A stretch of 40,774 nucleotides of DNA from Desulfobacterales bacterium (GTDB lineage: Bacteria > Desulfobacterota > Desulfobacteria > Desulfobacterales > JALSRD01): the NCBI GenBank assembly GCA_026984935.1, contig JALSRD010000085.1, positions 1 to 40,774 of the forward strand, in the 5' to 3' direction. The position numbers were made by a program, and so were the translations under genes. This document shows, one piece after another, positions 21,740 to 30,727 of the stretch. How positions within the stretch are numbered: the stretch's first letter is position 1; each line of letters starts with the position of its first letter. The notes under the pieces are model-generated. The model saw nothing but the letters and a program-made list of their open reading frames with translations. It was not told the origin of the DNA and searched no databases.

Positions 21740-23623
21740 TCACACTCCCAGGATATGGCGCAGTTCGTTCAATGGCCGCGGCCGGTTCAGTTTTGGCAGG
21801 CAGCGCAGTACTTCCTCCGGTGTGGTGATGCCCATAGCCGCCTTGACGGCGCCGTCTTCCAGCAGGGTGACCAGACCGGTGGATTCGATACTGATTTTGC
21901 GAATGTCGTAACTCGTCTTGCGCTCAAGGATGGCGTTGCGAACCCTTTCGTCCAGAATCAGCAGTTCAAAAACGCCCACCCGGCCGCGGTACCCCGTGTA
22001 GTTGCAGTGCTGGCACCCTTTGGCTTTGCGAAACTGCCAGCCGATGCAGTCTTTGGGATCGTAGCCCATGCGCTGCATCAGGGCGGGATCCGGTTTGCAG
22101 GCTTCGGCGCAGTGCAAACAGACCTTGCGCAACAGGCGCTGCGCCAGCACGCTGATGACGGTGGAGGAAATCATGAAGGCCTCGATCTCCATGTTCAGCA
22201 GCCGGACGAGGCCGCCGATGCTGTCCTCGGTATGAAAAGTGGTGAGAACCTTGTGACCTGTCAAGGCCGCCTGCACGGCGACCTCGGCCGAGTAGTTGTC
22301 GCGGATCTCGCCGATGACGATGACGTCCGGGTCCTGGCGCACAATGTGACGTAGCGTTTCTTCAAAGGTCAGGTTGATTTTGGGATTGATCGAGCACTGC
22401 GAAATGCCGTCGATGATGTACTCCACGGGCTCTTCGGCCGTAATGATGCTGATCTGGGGGTTCTTGATATGGTTGATACAGCTGTAGATGGTCGTGGTCT
22501 TACCCGACCCGGTGGGCCCGGTGACCAGCATGACACCGCTGGGCTGCAGCAGGGCCTCTTCCACAAAGCGGTCCCGCATGCGTGATGACATGCCGAGTTC
22601 GTCCAGCTGGATCAGTGTCCCCTTGCGGTTGAGCAGCCGCAGCACGATTTTCTCGCCGTAAACCGTTACGTAGAAAGAAACCCGCAGGTCCAGTTCATGG
22701 CCCTGATGGTCGAAAAACAGGCGCCCACCCTGGTGCCGGCGCTTTTCCACGATGTCGGCGCCGCACATTACCTTGATCCGGCTGGTGAGTGTGGGGGCGA
22801 TGTCCTGCGGCAGATCTTTATGCAAAACGAGGATGCCGTCCCGGCGAAAACGGATGCGCAGCCGGTCTTCCAGCGGTTCGATGTGGATGTCGCTGGCTTC
22901 GTCCTCGATGGCGGCGACGATGATCGCATTGGCCAGGCCCACAACGGAGTCATCGTTCAATTGTATTTCATGCTCGGTTTTGGCATACCGCAGGAACTGG
23001 TCGAGCACTCTCCGGATGGATTTTTCGTGGGCAATGGCCCGGACCATATCCGGACCGAAAAACCGCGTGGCGGCCTCTAGCGCTTCATCGTCTAAGGGAT
23101 CCGCAAAAGCGACCAGGACGCCTTCGCCGGTCCGGCGGATGGGGATGAAACAGTGTTTTTCATACCACTTGGCCGGAGCCCTGCGAAACACCTCCGGCTC
23201 AATTTCGTCATACTCGGGAGTAATATGGGCGAACCCCAGCTGCATGGAGAGCACCTGGATGATGTCGCTCTCATCGACCAGTCGTTTGGCGACCAGAATC
23301 TGGCCGATCTTGCGCCGGTTTTTTTCTTCCTGCTGGATCTTGACGGCCAGTTCCAGATCCTCCGGGGAAATGTACCCCAGCTCTGCCAGCAGCTCGCCGA
23401 CGGGGAGGTTGGTTGCGTGGGAGCGCACACTTTCCTGTATCTGCGCATCGGTGACACATTTCAGATCCTTCAGAACCCCCAGCAACGATTTATGCGCTTC
23501 GAGCTTGGACTGAATCCGCCGCGCATACTGGAGTTTCCGGTCGCTGATCACCCCGTCGGCAAGCAGGTAAGATACGATCGGTCCATATGCGCAAGACGGT
23601 TCTGCAGTTGTTGCAGGTTGCAT
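21740..23623 (-). CDS. GspE/PilB-type secretion or type IV pilus assembly ATPase
   Basis: A 627-residue ATPase. Residues about 60-230 are an MshEN-type N-terminal region (GELLAELGYISPEDLELAV, IGQILVAKRLV), followed by a GspE N2 region. The motor has GPTGSGKTTT (Walker A, near residue 370), ITAEEPVEYI (Asp box), VIVIGEIRD (Walker B) and TTFHTEDS (His box). Two CxxC pairs (CLHC near 500 and CQHC near 536) form the zinc site typical of GspE/PilB. MshEN domains in this family can bind c-di-GMP. The start is ATG 23623 with GGGAGGA 6 nt upstream; an upstream in-frame Met adds an atypical 18 residues. No other pilus or secretion genes are in the window. Confidence 0.88.
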   Translation of the reverse strand: MQPATTAEPSCAYGPIVSYLLADGVISDRKLQYARRIQSKLEAHKSLLGVLKDLKCVTDAQIQESVRSHATNLPVGELLAELGYISPEDLELAVKIQQEEKNRRKIGQILVAKRLVDESDIIQVLSMQLGFAHITPEYDEIEPEVFRRAPAKWYEKHCFIPIRRTGEGVLVAFADPLDDEALEAATRFFGPDMVRAIAHEKSIRRVLDQFLRYAKTEHEIQLNDDSVVGLANAIIVAAIEDEASDIHIEPLEDRLRIRFRRDGILVLHKDLPQDIAPTLTSRIKVMCGADIVEKRRHQGGRLFFDHQGHELDLRVSFYVTVYGEKIVLRLLNRKGTLIQLDELGMSSRMRDRFVEEALLQPSGVMLVTGPTGSGKTTTIYSCINHIKNPQISIITAEEPVEYIIDGISQCSINPKINLTFEETLRHIVRQDPDVIVIGEIRDNYSAEVAVQAALTGHKVLTTFHTEDSIGGLVRLLNMEIEAFMISSTVISVLAQRLLRKVCLHCAEACKPDPALMQRMGYDPKDCIGWQFRKAKGCQHCNYTGYRGRVGVFELLILDERVRNAILERKTSYDIRKISIESTGLVTLLEDGAVKAAMGITTPEEVLRCLPKLNRPRPLNELRHILGV

Positions 23624-23883
23624 CTTTTCCTCCCGGGCATGTATGGCACATGCAGATCGCGGCATACAGGTCTTCACGAAAATTTCCGTTCAAACGGCAC
23701 AATCGGCTTTCAGGCGGCACCCGTGGCACCTGTCCGGCCGCAGCGAAACGAGCATCACCGGCCACTGCACGGCCATCCTGTATCTTTTTCGGCCGAACGG
23801 CCGCCCGACTTTAGTGAAGAGATGCCATTTGCATGGATGGCGAGTCCGGAGAACCGGGCCAAAGGGGCCCTGCAGAAATGTTT

Positions 23884-24468
23884 TTACGTCGTACGGAGGG
23901 AAGAGGGTCGCATCCAGCAAATTTCCGTCGTGTCCGCGGCCACAGCGGCGATATGCCCGTCGAAACGGATCTGTTCAACGGCCCAGAGCCCGTCCCGGTA
24001 GCGCACATGCAAGTGCCGATCGTCGATGATGGAGACCACGCGGCATTCCGCAAGGCCCCGGAAGCCGATTCCAGCGGCCTTTAACACCGCTTCCTTGGCC
24101 GTCCAGATACGGAAAAAACGTTGGACAGGCGGATCATCACCCAGGCGCCATTCATCGTCAGCGGCAATTTTGGCGATCAGCGCTTCGGAAACGGGTTTGA
24201 CCTTTTCCACGTCGATGCCCACCCGCACCCGGGCCAGCACGGCCCCCACCCAGGCCGGTTTATGGGTCACGGACCAATACCAGCCGCCCGTCGGCAAAGG
24301 TGCCCCGTTATCGTCTTTTTCCAGCGGTCCCAGCGCCACGCCGAGACGCCGGGCCGACGCGGCCAGCGTCTGCCGGGCCAGACGGCTGAGCATCGCCACG
24401 CGCGCACGTCCCCCGAGTTTGCGGTCTGCATCGGGGACAGGCATTACCTCTGCGTATGCACAAGGCAT
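23884..24468 (-). CDS. Sfp-type 4'-phosphopantetheinyl transferase
   Basis: A 194-residue enzyme that moves phosphopantetheine from CoA to a carrier-protein serine. The two family motifs are VGIDVEKV (Asp and Glu bind Mg2+) and WTAKEAVLKAAG (W-x-x-K-E-A-x-x-K). A conserved SVTHKPAW lies between the P1 and P2 regions. It is at the 3' end of the long operon, 26 nt past rsmI, and its own leader holds AAAGG close to the ATG. The target carrier protein is unknown; no PKS, NRPS or FAS genes are in the window. In-frame ATG 24444 is an alternative start. Confidence 0.88.
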   Translation of the reverse strand: MPCAYAEVMPVPDADRKLGGRARVAMLSRLARQTLAASARRLGVALGPLEKDDNGAPLPTGGWYWSVTHKPAWVGAVLARVRVGIDVEKVKPVSEALIAKIAADDEWRLGDDPPVQRFFRIWTAKEAVLKAAGIGFRGLAECRVVSIIDDRHLHVRYRDGLWAVEQIRFDGHIAAVAADTTEICWMRPSSLRTT

Positions 24469-24494
24469 GGGGCCTTTTCTCCCTCTGCGTGCGG

Positions 24495-25409
24495 TCAGCG
24501 CTCCGATCGGTCCGGCGGGCTTTCTGCTGACGCGTCTTTTTTCAGTTTCAGTGCCTCACGGTAGACCGTGTTTCTTGAGACATTGAGCGCACCGGCCACC
24601 CGGCGGACCGCCTCGCTCAGGGAAAGATCACCATTGCCGGCAAGTTTGGCAAGTTCACGGTGTACCTGCTTCAGATCCGGCGGTTGCGGGGATACCGCCG
24701 GCCCGACCAGCAGTGTGATCTCGCCTAGGATTTTCCCGCGCGCCTCCAGCCGATGCATGATCTGCGCCAGCGTGCCGTGAATGAACTCCTCGTGCAGCTT
24801 GGTCATCTCGCGCGCCAGCACGGCCGGGCGGTTGCCCATGATCCGCCGGACGTCTTCCAGAAGCTGCCTGATGCGCTGCGGGGATTCAAAAAAGATCACG
24901 GTGCGCCCTTCGGCGGCCAGCGCTTCCAGCAGCTGCAGCCGGCGGTTTTTTTGGCGGGAGACGAAGCCCGCAAAGAGGTAGCTGCCGCCGGGCAGACCGG
25001 CCACGCTCAGGGCGGTGCTGACAGCGGAAACGCCGGGGATCGGCACCACTTTAAACCCGGCCGCCAGAACGTCCGCCACCAAGAGGCGGCCGGGGTCTGA
25101 AAGCGCCGGTGAACCGGCGTCGGAAACCAGCGCCACGCTGTCGCCCTTTTCAAGCCGGTTAACGATCTGCACCGCACGGCGCCGCTCGTTGTGCTCGTGG
25201 CAGGAGACAAGGGGTTTCTTGATACCGAGGGCCGCCAGCAGGCGACCGGTGCGCCGGGTGTCCTCAGCCGCCACCAGGTCCACGCCGCGCAGCACCTTCA
25301 GCGCCCGCAGCGTAATATCGTCGCGGTTGCCGATGGGCGTACCCACGACGTAGAGCGCGGGGCCGCAGACCGGCTCGTTTTGTTCAGCGGTAGGCGAGTC
25401 CGAAGGCAT
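24495..25409 (-). CDS. rsmI: 16S rRNA (cytidine-1402-2'-O)-methyltransferase
   Basis: A 304-residue tetrapyrrole-methylase-fold enzyme that 2'-O-methylates C1402 of 16S rRNA. Family motifs are LYVVGTPIGNRDDIT near the N-terminus, AEDTRRTGRLL, VSCHEHNE, ALVSDAGSPALSDPG and FFESPQRI. The C-terminal region ends with a short helix-turn-helix-like tail (SLSEAVRRVAGALNVSRNTVYREAL). ATG 25409 lies 26 nt inside yraN, so translation is coupled. Upstream in-frame Met at 25463 is within yraN and less likely. Confidence 0.94.
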   Translation of the reverse strand: MPSDSPTAEQNEPVCGPALYVVGTPIGNRDDITLRALKVLRGVDLVAAEDTRRTGRLLAALGIKKPLVSCHEHNERRRAVQIVNRLEKGDSVALVSDAGSPALSDPGRLLVADVLAAGFKVVPIPGVSAVSTALSVAGLPGGSYLFAGFVSRQKNRRLQLLEALAAEGRTVIFFESPQRIRQLLEDVRRIMGNRPAVLAREMTKLHEEFIHGTLAQIMHRLEARGKILGEITLLVGPAVSPQPPDLKQVHRELAKLAGNGDLSLSEAVRRVAGALNVSRNTVYREALKLKKDASAESPPDRSER

Positions 25410-25755
25410 TTCTGACGATTTCCAGCCGCGGCTCACGGCCGGCGGCGTCCACGGCGACCACATCGAAGCGCGCCTTTGGGCAGCCCAGGCGCCTGGCCTT
25501 CAGGTAGTAAAGCGCCACCTTCGAAAGCGTGCGCTGTTTGGCCGGCGTCAGGGCCAGCTTGGCGGACCCGTAGCGCAGGCTGCGGCGGGCCTTGACCTCG
25601 ACGAAAACCAGGGTGTTCTGCTCCTTGGCGATGATGTCGATTTCACCCAGCGGACTGCGGTAATTGCGCTCCAGGATGCGGTAGCCGGCTTTCTTGAGAT
25701 GCGCCGCCGCCAGTGCCTCGCAGTCGCGGCCCAACTGGTGGGGGGTTTTCACCAT
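25384..25755 (-). CDS. yraN: YraN family endonuclease-like protein
   Basis: A 123-residue UPF0102 protein of the PD-(D/E)XK nuclease fold. It has GRDCEALAAAHLKKAGYRILERNYR, then LGEIDIIAKEQNTLVFVEVKARRS, where E-I-D and V-E-V-K are the nuclease core. The biological role is still unsettled in the family; it regularly neighbours rnhB and rsmI, as here. Its start overlaps the end of rnhB by several bases. ATG 25755 is preferred over ATG 25761 because of GGGG spacing. Confidence 0.92.
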   Translation of the reverse strand: MVKTPHQLGRDCEALAAAHLKKAGYRILERNYRSPLGEIDIIAKEQNTLVFVEVKARRSLRYGSAKLALTPAKQRTLSKVALYYLKARRLGCPKARFDVVAVDAAGREPRLEIVRNAFGLAYR

Positions 25756-26381
25756 GACCATGCCCCGGAGGAACCCCGGCCGAGGTGCTCCCGGACACCT
25801 CTAAAAGTACGGCGGTGGATGGGGCAGCAGCCGAAGCGGCAAATGGCCTCGCGGTGTGCCCGCGTGGGGTAGCCCTTGTGGCGGTCAAAGCCATACTGCG
25901 GGTAATGCCGGTGGTACTGCTGCATGAGCCGGTCCCGGCTGACCTTGGCCACCACCGAGGCCGCTGCAATGGACGCACTGCGCCGGTCGCCCTTGGGTAT
26001 GGCCCTCTGGAAAACATCCAGTTCGATGCCGGTGTTGCCGTCTATGAGCAGACAGTCCGCCGGCGGCCGCAGATTGGCGGCCGCCATTTTCATGGCCAGC
26101 CGCGACGCCTGCAGAATGTTGATACGGTCGATTTCACCGGCGTCCACGATGGCAACGCCGATACTGACGGCCCGTTCGTAGATTGCGTCGTAAAAACGCT
26201 CGCGCTGGCGGGCGGTCAACAGTTTGGAGTCAGTCACGCCTTCGATGGCGCCGCCGGCCGGCAGGATCACCGCCGCGGCCACCACCGGCCCGGCCAGCGG
26301 ACCGCGGCCGGCTTCATCGATACCGGCGATCGTGACAAAACCGCGCGCCAGGGCCCTGTTTTCAAAGTACTGCAGGTCCAC
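25749..26381 (-). CDS. rnhB: Ribonuclease HII
   Basis: A 210-residue enzyme that cleaves RNA in RNA-DNA hybrids, mainly at single ribonucleotides. GIDEAGRGPLAGPV (residues about 20-33) gives the catalytic Asp-Glu pair, TDSKLL follows, LIDGN supplies a further Asp, and KGDRRSASIAAASVVAKVSRD is the family C-terminal motif. It uses a GTG start at 26381 with GGGGAG about 6 nt upstream. The last residues (GRGSSGAWSW) form a short non-conserved tail overlapping yraN. Confidence 0.95.
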   Translation of the reverse strand: MDLQYFENRALARGFVTIAGIDEAGRGPLAGPVVAAAVILPAGGAIEGVTDSKLLTARQRERFYDAIYERAVSIGVAIVDAGEIDRINILQASRLAMKMAAANLRPPADCLLIDGNTGIELDVFQRAIPKGDRRSASIAAASVVAKVSRDRLMQQYHRHYPQYGFDRHKGYPTRAHREAICRFGCCPIHRRTFRGVREHLGRGSSGAWSW

Positions 26382-26410
26382 GGGGCGCTCCCCACTATGG
26401 TCTTGAACCT

Positions 26411-26758
26411 TCAGGCGAACCGGCGCTCCTTGATGCGTGCCGCCTTGCCGCGCAGCTTGCGCAGATAGTAGATCTTGGAGCGCCGTACACGTCCGCGGCT
26501 GACGACTTCGATCTTGTCGATGATCGGCGAGTGCAGGGGGAACACCCGTTCGACACCGATGCCGTAGGACACCTTGCGCACCGTAAAGGTCGCGTTGGTG
26601 CCGCCGCGCTTCTTGCTGATGACAACGCCCTGAAAGATCTGAATACGCTCCTTGTTGCCCTCTCTGATTTTGACATGCACTTTGACGGTGTCGCCCGCCT
26701 GAAAATCGGGCAGGTCCATGCGCATGATCTCGCGTTCAAGCTGTCTGATGGTCTGCAT
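26411..26758 (-). CDS. rplS: 50S ribosomal protein L19
   Basis: A 115-residue protein at the 30S-50S interface. It has [57 protein letters not shown], and [18 protein letters not shown], all typical of bacterial L19. AAGGAGG lies 5-6 nt before the ATG. It follows the SPOUT methyltransferase gene after 31 nt. The rimM-trmD-rplS core of the operon is conserved in many bacteria. Confidence 0.96.
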   Translation of the reverse strand: MQTIRQLEREIMRMDLPDFQAGDTVKVHVKIREGNKERIQIFQGVVISKKRGGTNATFTVRKVSYGIGVERVFPLHSPIIDKIEVVSRGRVRRSKIYYLRKLRGKAARIKERRFA

Positions 26759-26789
26759 CTATCCTCCTTACAGTATCTGCTCTCAATGG

Positions 26790-27389
26790 TCAGTCGTTTG
26801 CGTATCCCCGACGCGCGTTTGCAGGCCCCACGAGGCGGTCCAATACAATAGCGGCGGCCGAGCGAACCGCAAGATGGTTATATTCCGTACAGCCGTTTAT
26901 GGGCGCCAGCACCATGTCGGCCGCCTGAATGATCTCCGGGGCCAGCCCCCAGGCGGTGCCGAACAGCAGCAGGCACGGGTTTTCCGCCTGCAGCAAGCGG
27001 CGCAACCGGCCAAATCCGGCCGCGCCCGGGTGCTGCCGTGAACTGGTGGCGACAACCAGGGGCCGTCTTCCGCTGCGGCCGCGGATATGCTCCAGGACCC
27101 CGGCCAGCGAGTCCTGCAGCCGGATGATTTCCAGCGCCGCTCCACGGTCCGGGTTGTGGTGCGCGCCGGCGCCGGTCAGCCAGTGGGCCAAGATTCTGCG
27201 CACCAGCGTCTGCTGGTCCGCCAGCGGCGTAACCACGTAGTACCGCCGCACCCCGTATGTCCTGGCGGCGCGTGCGATATCGTGCAGATCCAGGTTGGTG
27301 ACGGCGGCGGCAATCACCTCACCCTGCTTGCTGATCACCGGATAGTGAATCAGCGCAATGTAGAGATTGGTTCCGGATGATCTTTTCAA
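26790..27389 (-). CDS. RNA methyltransferase of the PF09936 type, overlapping trmD
   Basis: A 199-residue SPOUT-fold RNA methyltransferase of the family usually linked to trmD. Family motifs are NLYIALIHYPV, AAAVTNLDLHDIARAARTYGV, YYVVTPLADQQ, LLLFGTAWGLAPEII and GCTEYNHLAVRSAAAIVLDRL. The start is TTG 27389, the first possible codon before NLYIAL; no ATG or GTG exists at the right place. Its coding start overlaps the trmD end by 71 nt (27319-27389) in another frame. In some bacteria the two are fused, which fits coupled expression. The RNA substrate is unknown. Confidence 0.85.
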   Translation of the reverse strand: MKRSSGTNLYIALIHYPVISKQGEVIAAAVTNLDLHDIARAARTYGVRRYYVVTPLADQQTLVRRILAHWLTGAGAHHNPDRGAALEIIRLQDSLAGVLEHIRGRSGRRPLVVATSSRQHPGAAGFGRLRRLLQAENPCLLLFGTAWGLAPEIIQAADMVLAPINGCTEYNHLAVRSAAAIVLDRLVGPANARRGYAND

Positions 27390-28116
27390 TATCGCTGCGC
27401 CACTTTTGCAGGATCTCCACTTCCGCCGGGCTCAGCGCCCTGTGCATCAGCAGGTCCGGTCTCTTCAAGAACGTCCGCACCAGCGAAGCCTCACGGCGCC
27501 ATTTTTCGATTTCGCGATGATTGCCGGACAAAAGCACATCCGGAACCGCATGGCCTTCGAACACGCGCGGTCGGGTGTAATGGCCGTGCTCCAGAAGGCT
27601 TTCGTGAAACGAGTCTTTCACGGCCGATGACTCACCACCCAGGACACCGGGGATCAGGCGCGCTACGGCGTCGATCACCACCAGCGCGGGCAGCTCACCG
27701 CCGGTGAGCACGTAGTCGCCGATGGAAATCTCCTCGTCGATAAAATCGCTGCAGACGCGTTCGTCAATGCCCTCGTAGCGCCCGCACACCAGAATCAGCC
27801 CGCCGCGCAATGCCAGGTCCCAGGCCGCGGCCTGGCAGAACGGCCGTCCCTGGGGGGTCAGGTGAACAACGCTGGCGCCCGGCATTCGGCCGCGCGCAAA
27901 GCGTATGGCCGCCGCCAGCGGTTCCGGCTTCATCACCATGCCGCAACCACCCCCGTATGGCCGGTCATCGGTTACCCGGTGTCGTCCGGCGGCAAACTCG
28001 CGGATATCAATGGCGCAGATATCGATCTGTCCGCGCTGCACGGCCCGCCGGAGGATACCGTGGGCCCGCATGGCGGCCACCAACTCGGGGAAAATCGTCA
28101 AAACGGTAAATTTCAT
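27319..28116 (-). CDS. trmD: tRNA (guanine-37-N1)-methyltransferase
   Basis: A 265-residue SPOUT enzyme making m1G37 in tRNA. Motifs are FTVLTIFPEL at the start, DDRPYGGGCGMVMKPEPL, GRYEGIDERV, EISIGDYVLTGGELPALVVIDA (the knot with the SAM site), and a helical C-terminal domain. The length is close to the usual 245-260 residues; a 71-nt overlap with the next gene covers the last residues, where NQSLHCADSLSGDQQAG looks like a non-conserved extension. The start is ATG 28116; the GTG codon just before is also in frame. It follows rimM after 36 nt. Confidence 0.96.
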   Translation of the reverse strand: MKFTVLTIFPELVAAMRAHGILRRAVQRGQIDICAIDIREFAAGRHRVTDDRPYGGGCGMVMKPEPLAAAIRFARGRMPGASVVHLTPQGRPFCQAAAWDLALRGGLILVCGRYEGIDERVCSDFIDEEISIGDYVLTGGELPALVVIDAVARLIPGVLGGESSAVKDSFHESLLEHGHYTRPRVFEGHAVPDVLLSGNHREIEKWRREASLVRTFLKRPDLLMHRALSPAEVEILQKWRSDIEKIIRNQSLHCADSLSGDQQAG

Positions 28117-28152
28117 CACTTACCGCCGCTCCCGGCCGCGTTCAAGCCGATC

Positions 28153-28662
28153 TTACAGGCCTTCCGGCAAATCGACGCACATGGTACCCGCCGCGACATC
28201 GACATCCAGGACAACCGTTGCCAGTGCCGGCACCAGCACCTCGTGCCCAGCGTTGCGCACCACGTAGACATCGTTGCTGCCCGTGGCGATGATCTCCTCT
28301 ATCGTACCGAGGAAATGGTTCTGCGGCGTATAGACCGACAGGCCGTAAAGGTCGTGCCAGTAGTAGGTGCCCTCTTCCAAGCCGGGCAGTTCGCCCCGCC
28401 GGACCACGATTTCCGCGCCGGCCAAAGCTTCGGCCGCCGTGCAATCGCAAACCCCCTCCAGATCGGTCAGCAGCAGGCGCTTGTGCGGGCGGACGCGGCA
28501 GATCCGGTAGGCTTTTACTCCGGTACGGGGGCGACGCACCAGCAACTCCCGGCCGTTTGCGAAAAAGGCCTCCGTTTCTGCAAAAGGATGTATCTTAACC
28601 GCTCCCCGGATGCCGTGGGCACCGGTGATCTTCCCGATAACCAGCAGTTTTGATTTCTCCAT
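28153..28662 (-). CDS. rimM: Ribosome maturation factor RimM
   Basis: A 169-residue 16S rRNA processing factor that binds the 30S head. VIGKITGAHGIRGAVKI (about 8-24) is the N-terminal beta-barrel signature, and YYWHDLYGLSVY (about 101-112) leads the PRC-barrel domain; VLVPALATVVLDVD precedes the end. It begins 9 nt after the khpA stop and is followed by trmD, its usual partner. Confidence 0.95.
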   Translation of the reverse strand: MEKSKLLVIGKITGAHGIRGAVKIHPFAETEAFFANGRELLVRRPRTGVKAYRICRVRPHKRLLLTDLEGVCDCTAAEALAGAEIVVRRGELPGLEEGTYYWHDLYGLSVYTPQNHFLGTIEEIIATGSNDVYVVRNAGHEVLVPALATVVLDVDVAAGTMCVDLPEGL

Positions 28663-28671
28663 GGGCTTCCG

Positions 28672-28902
28672 CTACTCGAGGATTTCAAGCACCGTACGCT
28701 TCTTGACCTTGGCAGAGGCGGCGCTCAAGATCGTCCGCATAGCCCTGGCGGTACGTCCCTGTTTCCCGATGACCTTGCCCAGATCCTCTTTGGCCACCTT
28801 GAGTTCCAGAACCGACGTCTGGTTGCCTTCGATTTCGGAAACCGACACCTGTTCGGGGTAATCAACCAAGGCCTGCGCGATATACCGGATCAGCTCCTTC
28901 AT
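28672..28902 (-). CDS. khpA: KH-domain RNA-binding protein KhpA
   Basis: A 76-residue KH-domain protein (KhpA/YlqC). [16 protein letters not shown] starts it, and [24 protein letters not shown] contains the GKQG loop (G-x-x-G) for single-stranded RNA. GGAGG lies 7 nt before the ATG. It sits between rpsP and rimM, its usual place in several phyla. KhpA pairs with KhpB in other bacteria. Confidence 0.93.
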   Translation of the reverse strand: MKELIRYIAQALVDYPEQVSVSEIEGNQTSVLELKVAKEDLGKVIGKQGRTARAMRTILSAASAKVKKRTVLEILE

Positions 28903-28954
28903 AGCACCACCTCCATGGTTGGCAGTTGGGAATCAGAGGCACGGCCAAAAGTTT

Positions 28955-29206
28955 TCAACTGCGGGTGGAAACCCCCTCCCTCTTGAGGATGCTTTTTACC
29001 GTGTCGGTCGGGATGGCGCCCTGATCGATCCAGTACTGCACGCGCTCTGCTTTCAAGACCACCTGCGCCGGATCCTTCAGCGGGTCATAAGTCCCCAGGT
29101 TTTCGAGGAACCTGCCATCCCGCGGCGAACGTCCGTCTGCGGCCACAATGCGGTAAAACGGTTTCTTTTTGGCCCCGTGCCGGGCCAAACGGATTTTAAC
29201 TGGCAT
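28955..29206 (-). CDS. rpsP: 30S ribosomal protein S16
   Basis: An 83-residue assembly protein of the 30S subunit. [43 protein letters not shown] is the family N-terminus, and [21 protein letters not shown] the C-terminal signature. AAAGGAG lies at the end of ffh, 6 nt before this ATG. Confidence 0.96.
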   Translation of the reverse strand: MPVKIRLARHGAKKKPFYRIVAADGRSPRDGRFLENLGTYDPLKDPAQVVLKAERVQYWIDQGAIPTDTVKSILKREGVSTRS

Positions 29207-29216
29207 TTTTTCTCCT

Positions 29217-30548
29217 TTAGAACGGCAGCATGCCGCGGCCCATGGCGCGCATGCCGCCCTTGTTGATTTTCTTCATCATCTTCATGATCTGGGCATAATT
29301 TTTCAACAATTTGTTGACGTCCTGCACACGCGTACCACTGCCTTTGGCGATCCGTTTGCGGCGGCTGCCGTTGATGATGGTGTGCTTCTGCCGCTCAGTC
29401 GGTGTCATGGAGTTGATGATGGCTTCGATCCTGACCAGTTCGCGGTCATCCACTTCGAGATTCTTGAACTGCTTGAAACGGTTGACGCCGGGAATCATCG
29501 CGAGCAGCTCGGACAGCGACCCCATTTTGCGGATCTGGACCATCTGGTCTCGAAAATCCTCCAGGGTGAACTGGCTGGTTCTGAGCTTCTTCTCCAGTTC
29601 GGCGGCTTTCTTTTCGTCCACCACCGCCTGGGCCTTTTCGATCATGGTCAAAACGTCGCCCATGCCCAGGATGCGCGAGGACATGCGGTCCGGATGAAAA
29701 GGCTCCAGGTCGGCCAGTTTTTCTCCGGTTCCCACGAACTTGATGGGTTTGCCGGTCACGAACTTGATGGAAATGGCCGCGCCGCCGCGGGCATCGCCGT
29801 CCATCTTGGTCAGGATGATACCGCCGATATCCAGCGCCTGGTCAAAGGCTGTGGCGATATTGACGGCATCCTGGCCGGTCATGGCGTCCGCCACCAGCAG
29901 GACATCGGACGGTTTGAGCACGTCCCGGATACGGACCAGCTCCGCCATCAGCGCTTCGTCCACATGCAGGCGGCCGGCCGTATCGATGATCAACACGTCA
30001 CAACCGGCCTGCTGGGCGGCGATGCGCGCCTGCCGACAGATCTCGACCGGATCCATGTCGGTCGCCGAAGCAAAAACCGGCACGTTGAGCTGCGCGCCCA
30101 ACTTGACCAGCTGCTCAATGGCCGCCGGCCGGTAGACATCCACCGGCACCAGGTAGGGCGTACGCCCCTGCTTCCTCAGGAAAACGGATAGCTTGCCGGC
30201 CGTGGTCGTTTTGCCGGAGCCCTGCAGCCCGGCCAGCATAACTGCCGCCGGCCTGGGTCCGCCCAGTTCAAGGGCCTCGTGGTGCGAACCCATCAGTGCG
30301 GTCAGTTCGTCGTTGACGATCTTGACCACCTGCTGTCCCGGCGTCAGGCTGGCCATGACCTCCTGGCCCAACGCACGCTGCTTGATGTCCGCAACCAGCT
30401 TTTTCACCACGCGGTAGTGCACGTCGGCCTCGAGCAGGGCCATGCGCACCTGCTTGAGGCCGTCGGCGATATTCTTCTCCGACAGCTTGCCGTGCCCCTT
30501 GAGCTGCTTGAAAACCGCGTTGAGCCTGTCGCTTAAACTTTCAAACAT
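29217..30548 (-). CDS. ffh: Signal recognition particle protein Ffh
   Basis: A 443-residue GTPase that binds signal sequences and the SRP RNA. The NG domain has [15 protein letters not shown] (G1), [13 protein letters not shown] (G3), [14 protein letters not shown] (G4) and [15 protein letters not shown]. The Met-rich M domain follows ([14 protein letters not shown], then the M-rich tail [21 protein letters not shown]). The stop lies 10 nt before the rpsP ATG. It is the first gene of the operon, with a strong promoter upstream. No SRP RNA gene was seen in the window. Confidence 0.96.
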   Translation of the reverse strand: MFESLSDRLNAVFKQLKGHGKLSEKNIADGLKQVRMALLEADVHYRVVKKLVADIKQRALGQEVMASLTPGQQVVKIVNDELTALMGSHHEALELGGPRPAAVMLAGLQGSGKTTTAGKLSVFLRKQGRTPYLVPVDVYRPAAIEQLVKLGAQLNVPVFASATDMDPVEICRQARIAAQQAGCDVLIIDTAGRLHVDEALMAELVRIRDVLKPSDVLLVADAMTGQDAVNIATAFDQALDIGGIILTKMDGDARGGAAISIKFVTGKPIKFVGTGEKLADLEPFHPDRMSSRILGMGDVLTMIEKAQAVVDEKKAAELEKKLRTSQFTLEDFRDQMVQIRKMGSLSELLAMIPGVNRFKQFKNLEVDDRELVRIEAIINSMTPTERQKHTIINGSRRKRIAKGSGTRVQDVNKLLKNYAQIMKMMKKINKGGMRAMGRGMLPF

Positions 30549-30580
30549 ACCGATGCCTGCCTGCTTTCATTAAATCCTTG

Positions 30581-30609
30581 AAAATAGTCTTTCAGCAGTG
30601 TTATGTCAA
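30581..30609 (-). promoter_or_regulatory. Sigma-70-type promoter of the ffh-to-PPTase operon
   Basis: On the minus strand TTGACA (30609-30604) is followed by a 17-bp spacer and TATTTT (30586-30581), matching 6/6 and 4/6. The start would be near 30574, some 26 nt before the ATG of ffh. It drives eleven genes in a row, with no strong terminator seen within. Confidence 0.7.
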
Positions 30610-30727
30610 GACAAATCCCGGTCCGGCCAGGTGCATTTTTTTGCCACAGGGCGCCTGCCGATTCCCGGTGCTTAAAAACGCGGGTCTATGCACCCAACGA
30701 ACCCAAACAGCCCCATCCGGTGCCTTC

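Noticed and set aside
23690-23920. Small minus-strand frame ending in a cysteine-rich stretch (DRCHGCRLKADC)
   Set aside because: It overlaps the end of the phosphopantetheinyl transferase gene, has no spaced ribosome site, and shows no domain; a short protein from an ATG near 23777 cannot be excluded. The rest of the 23624-23883 gap shows nothing else I can name.
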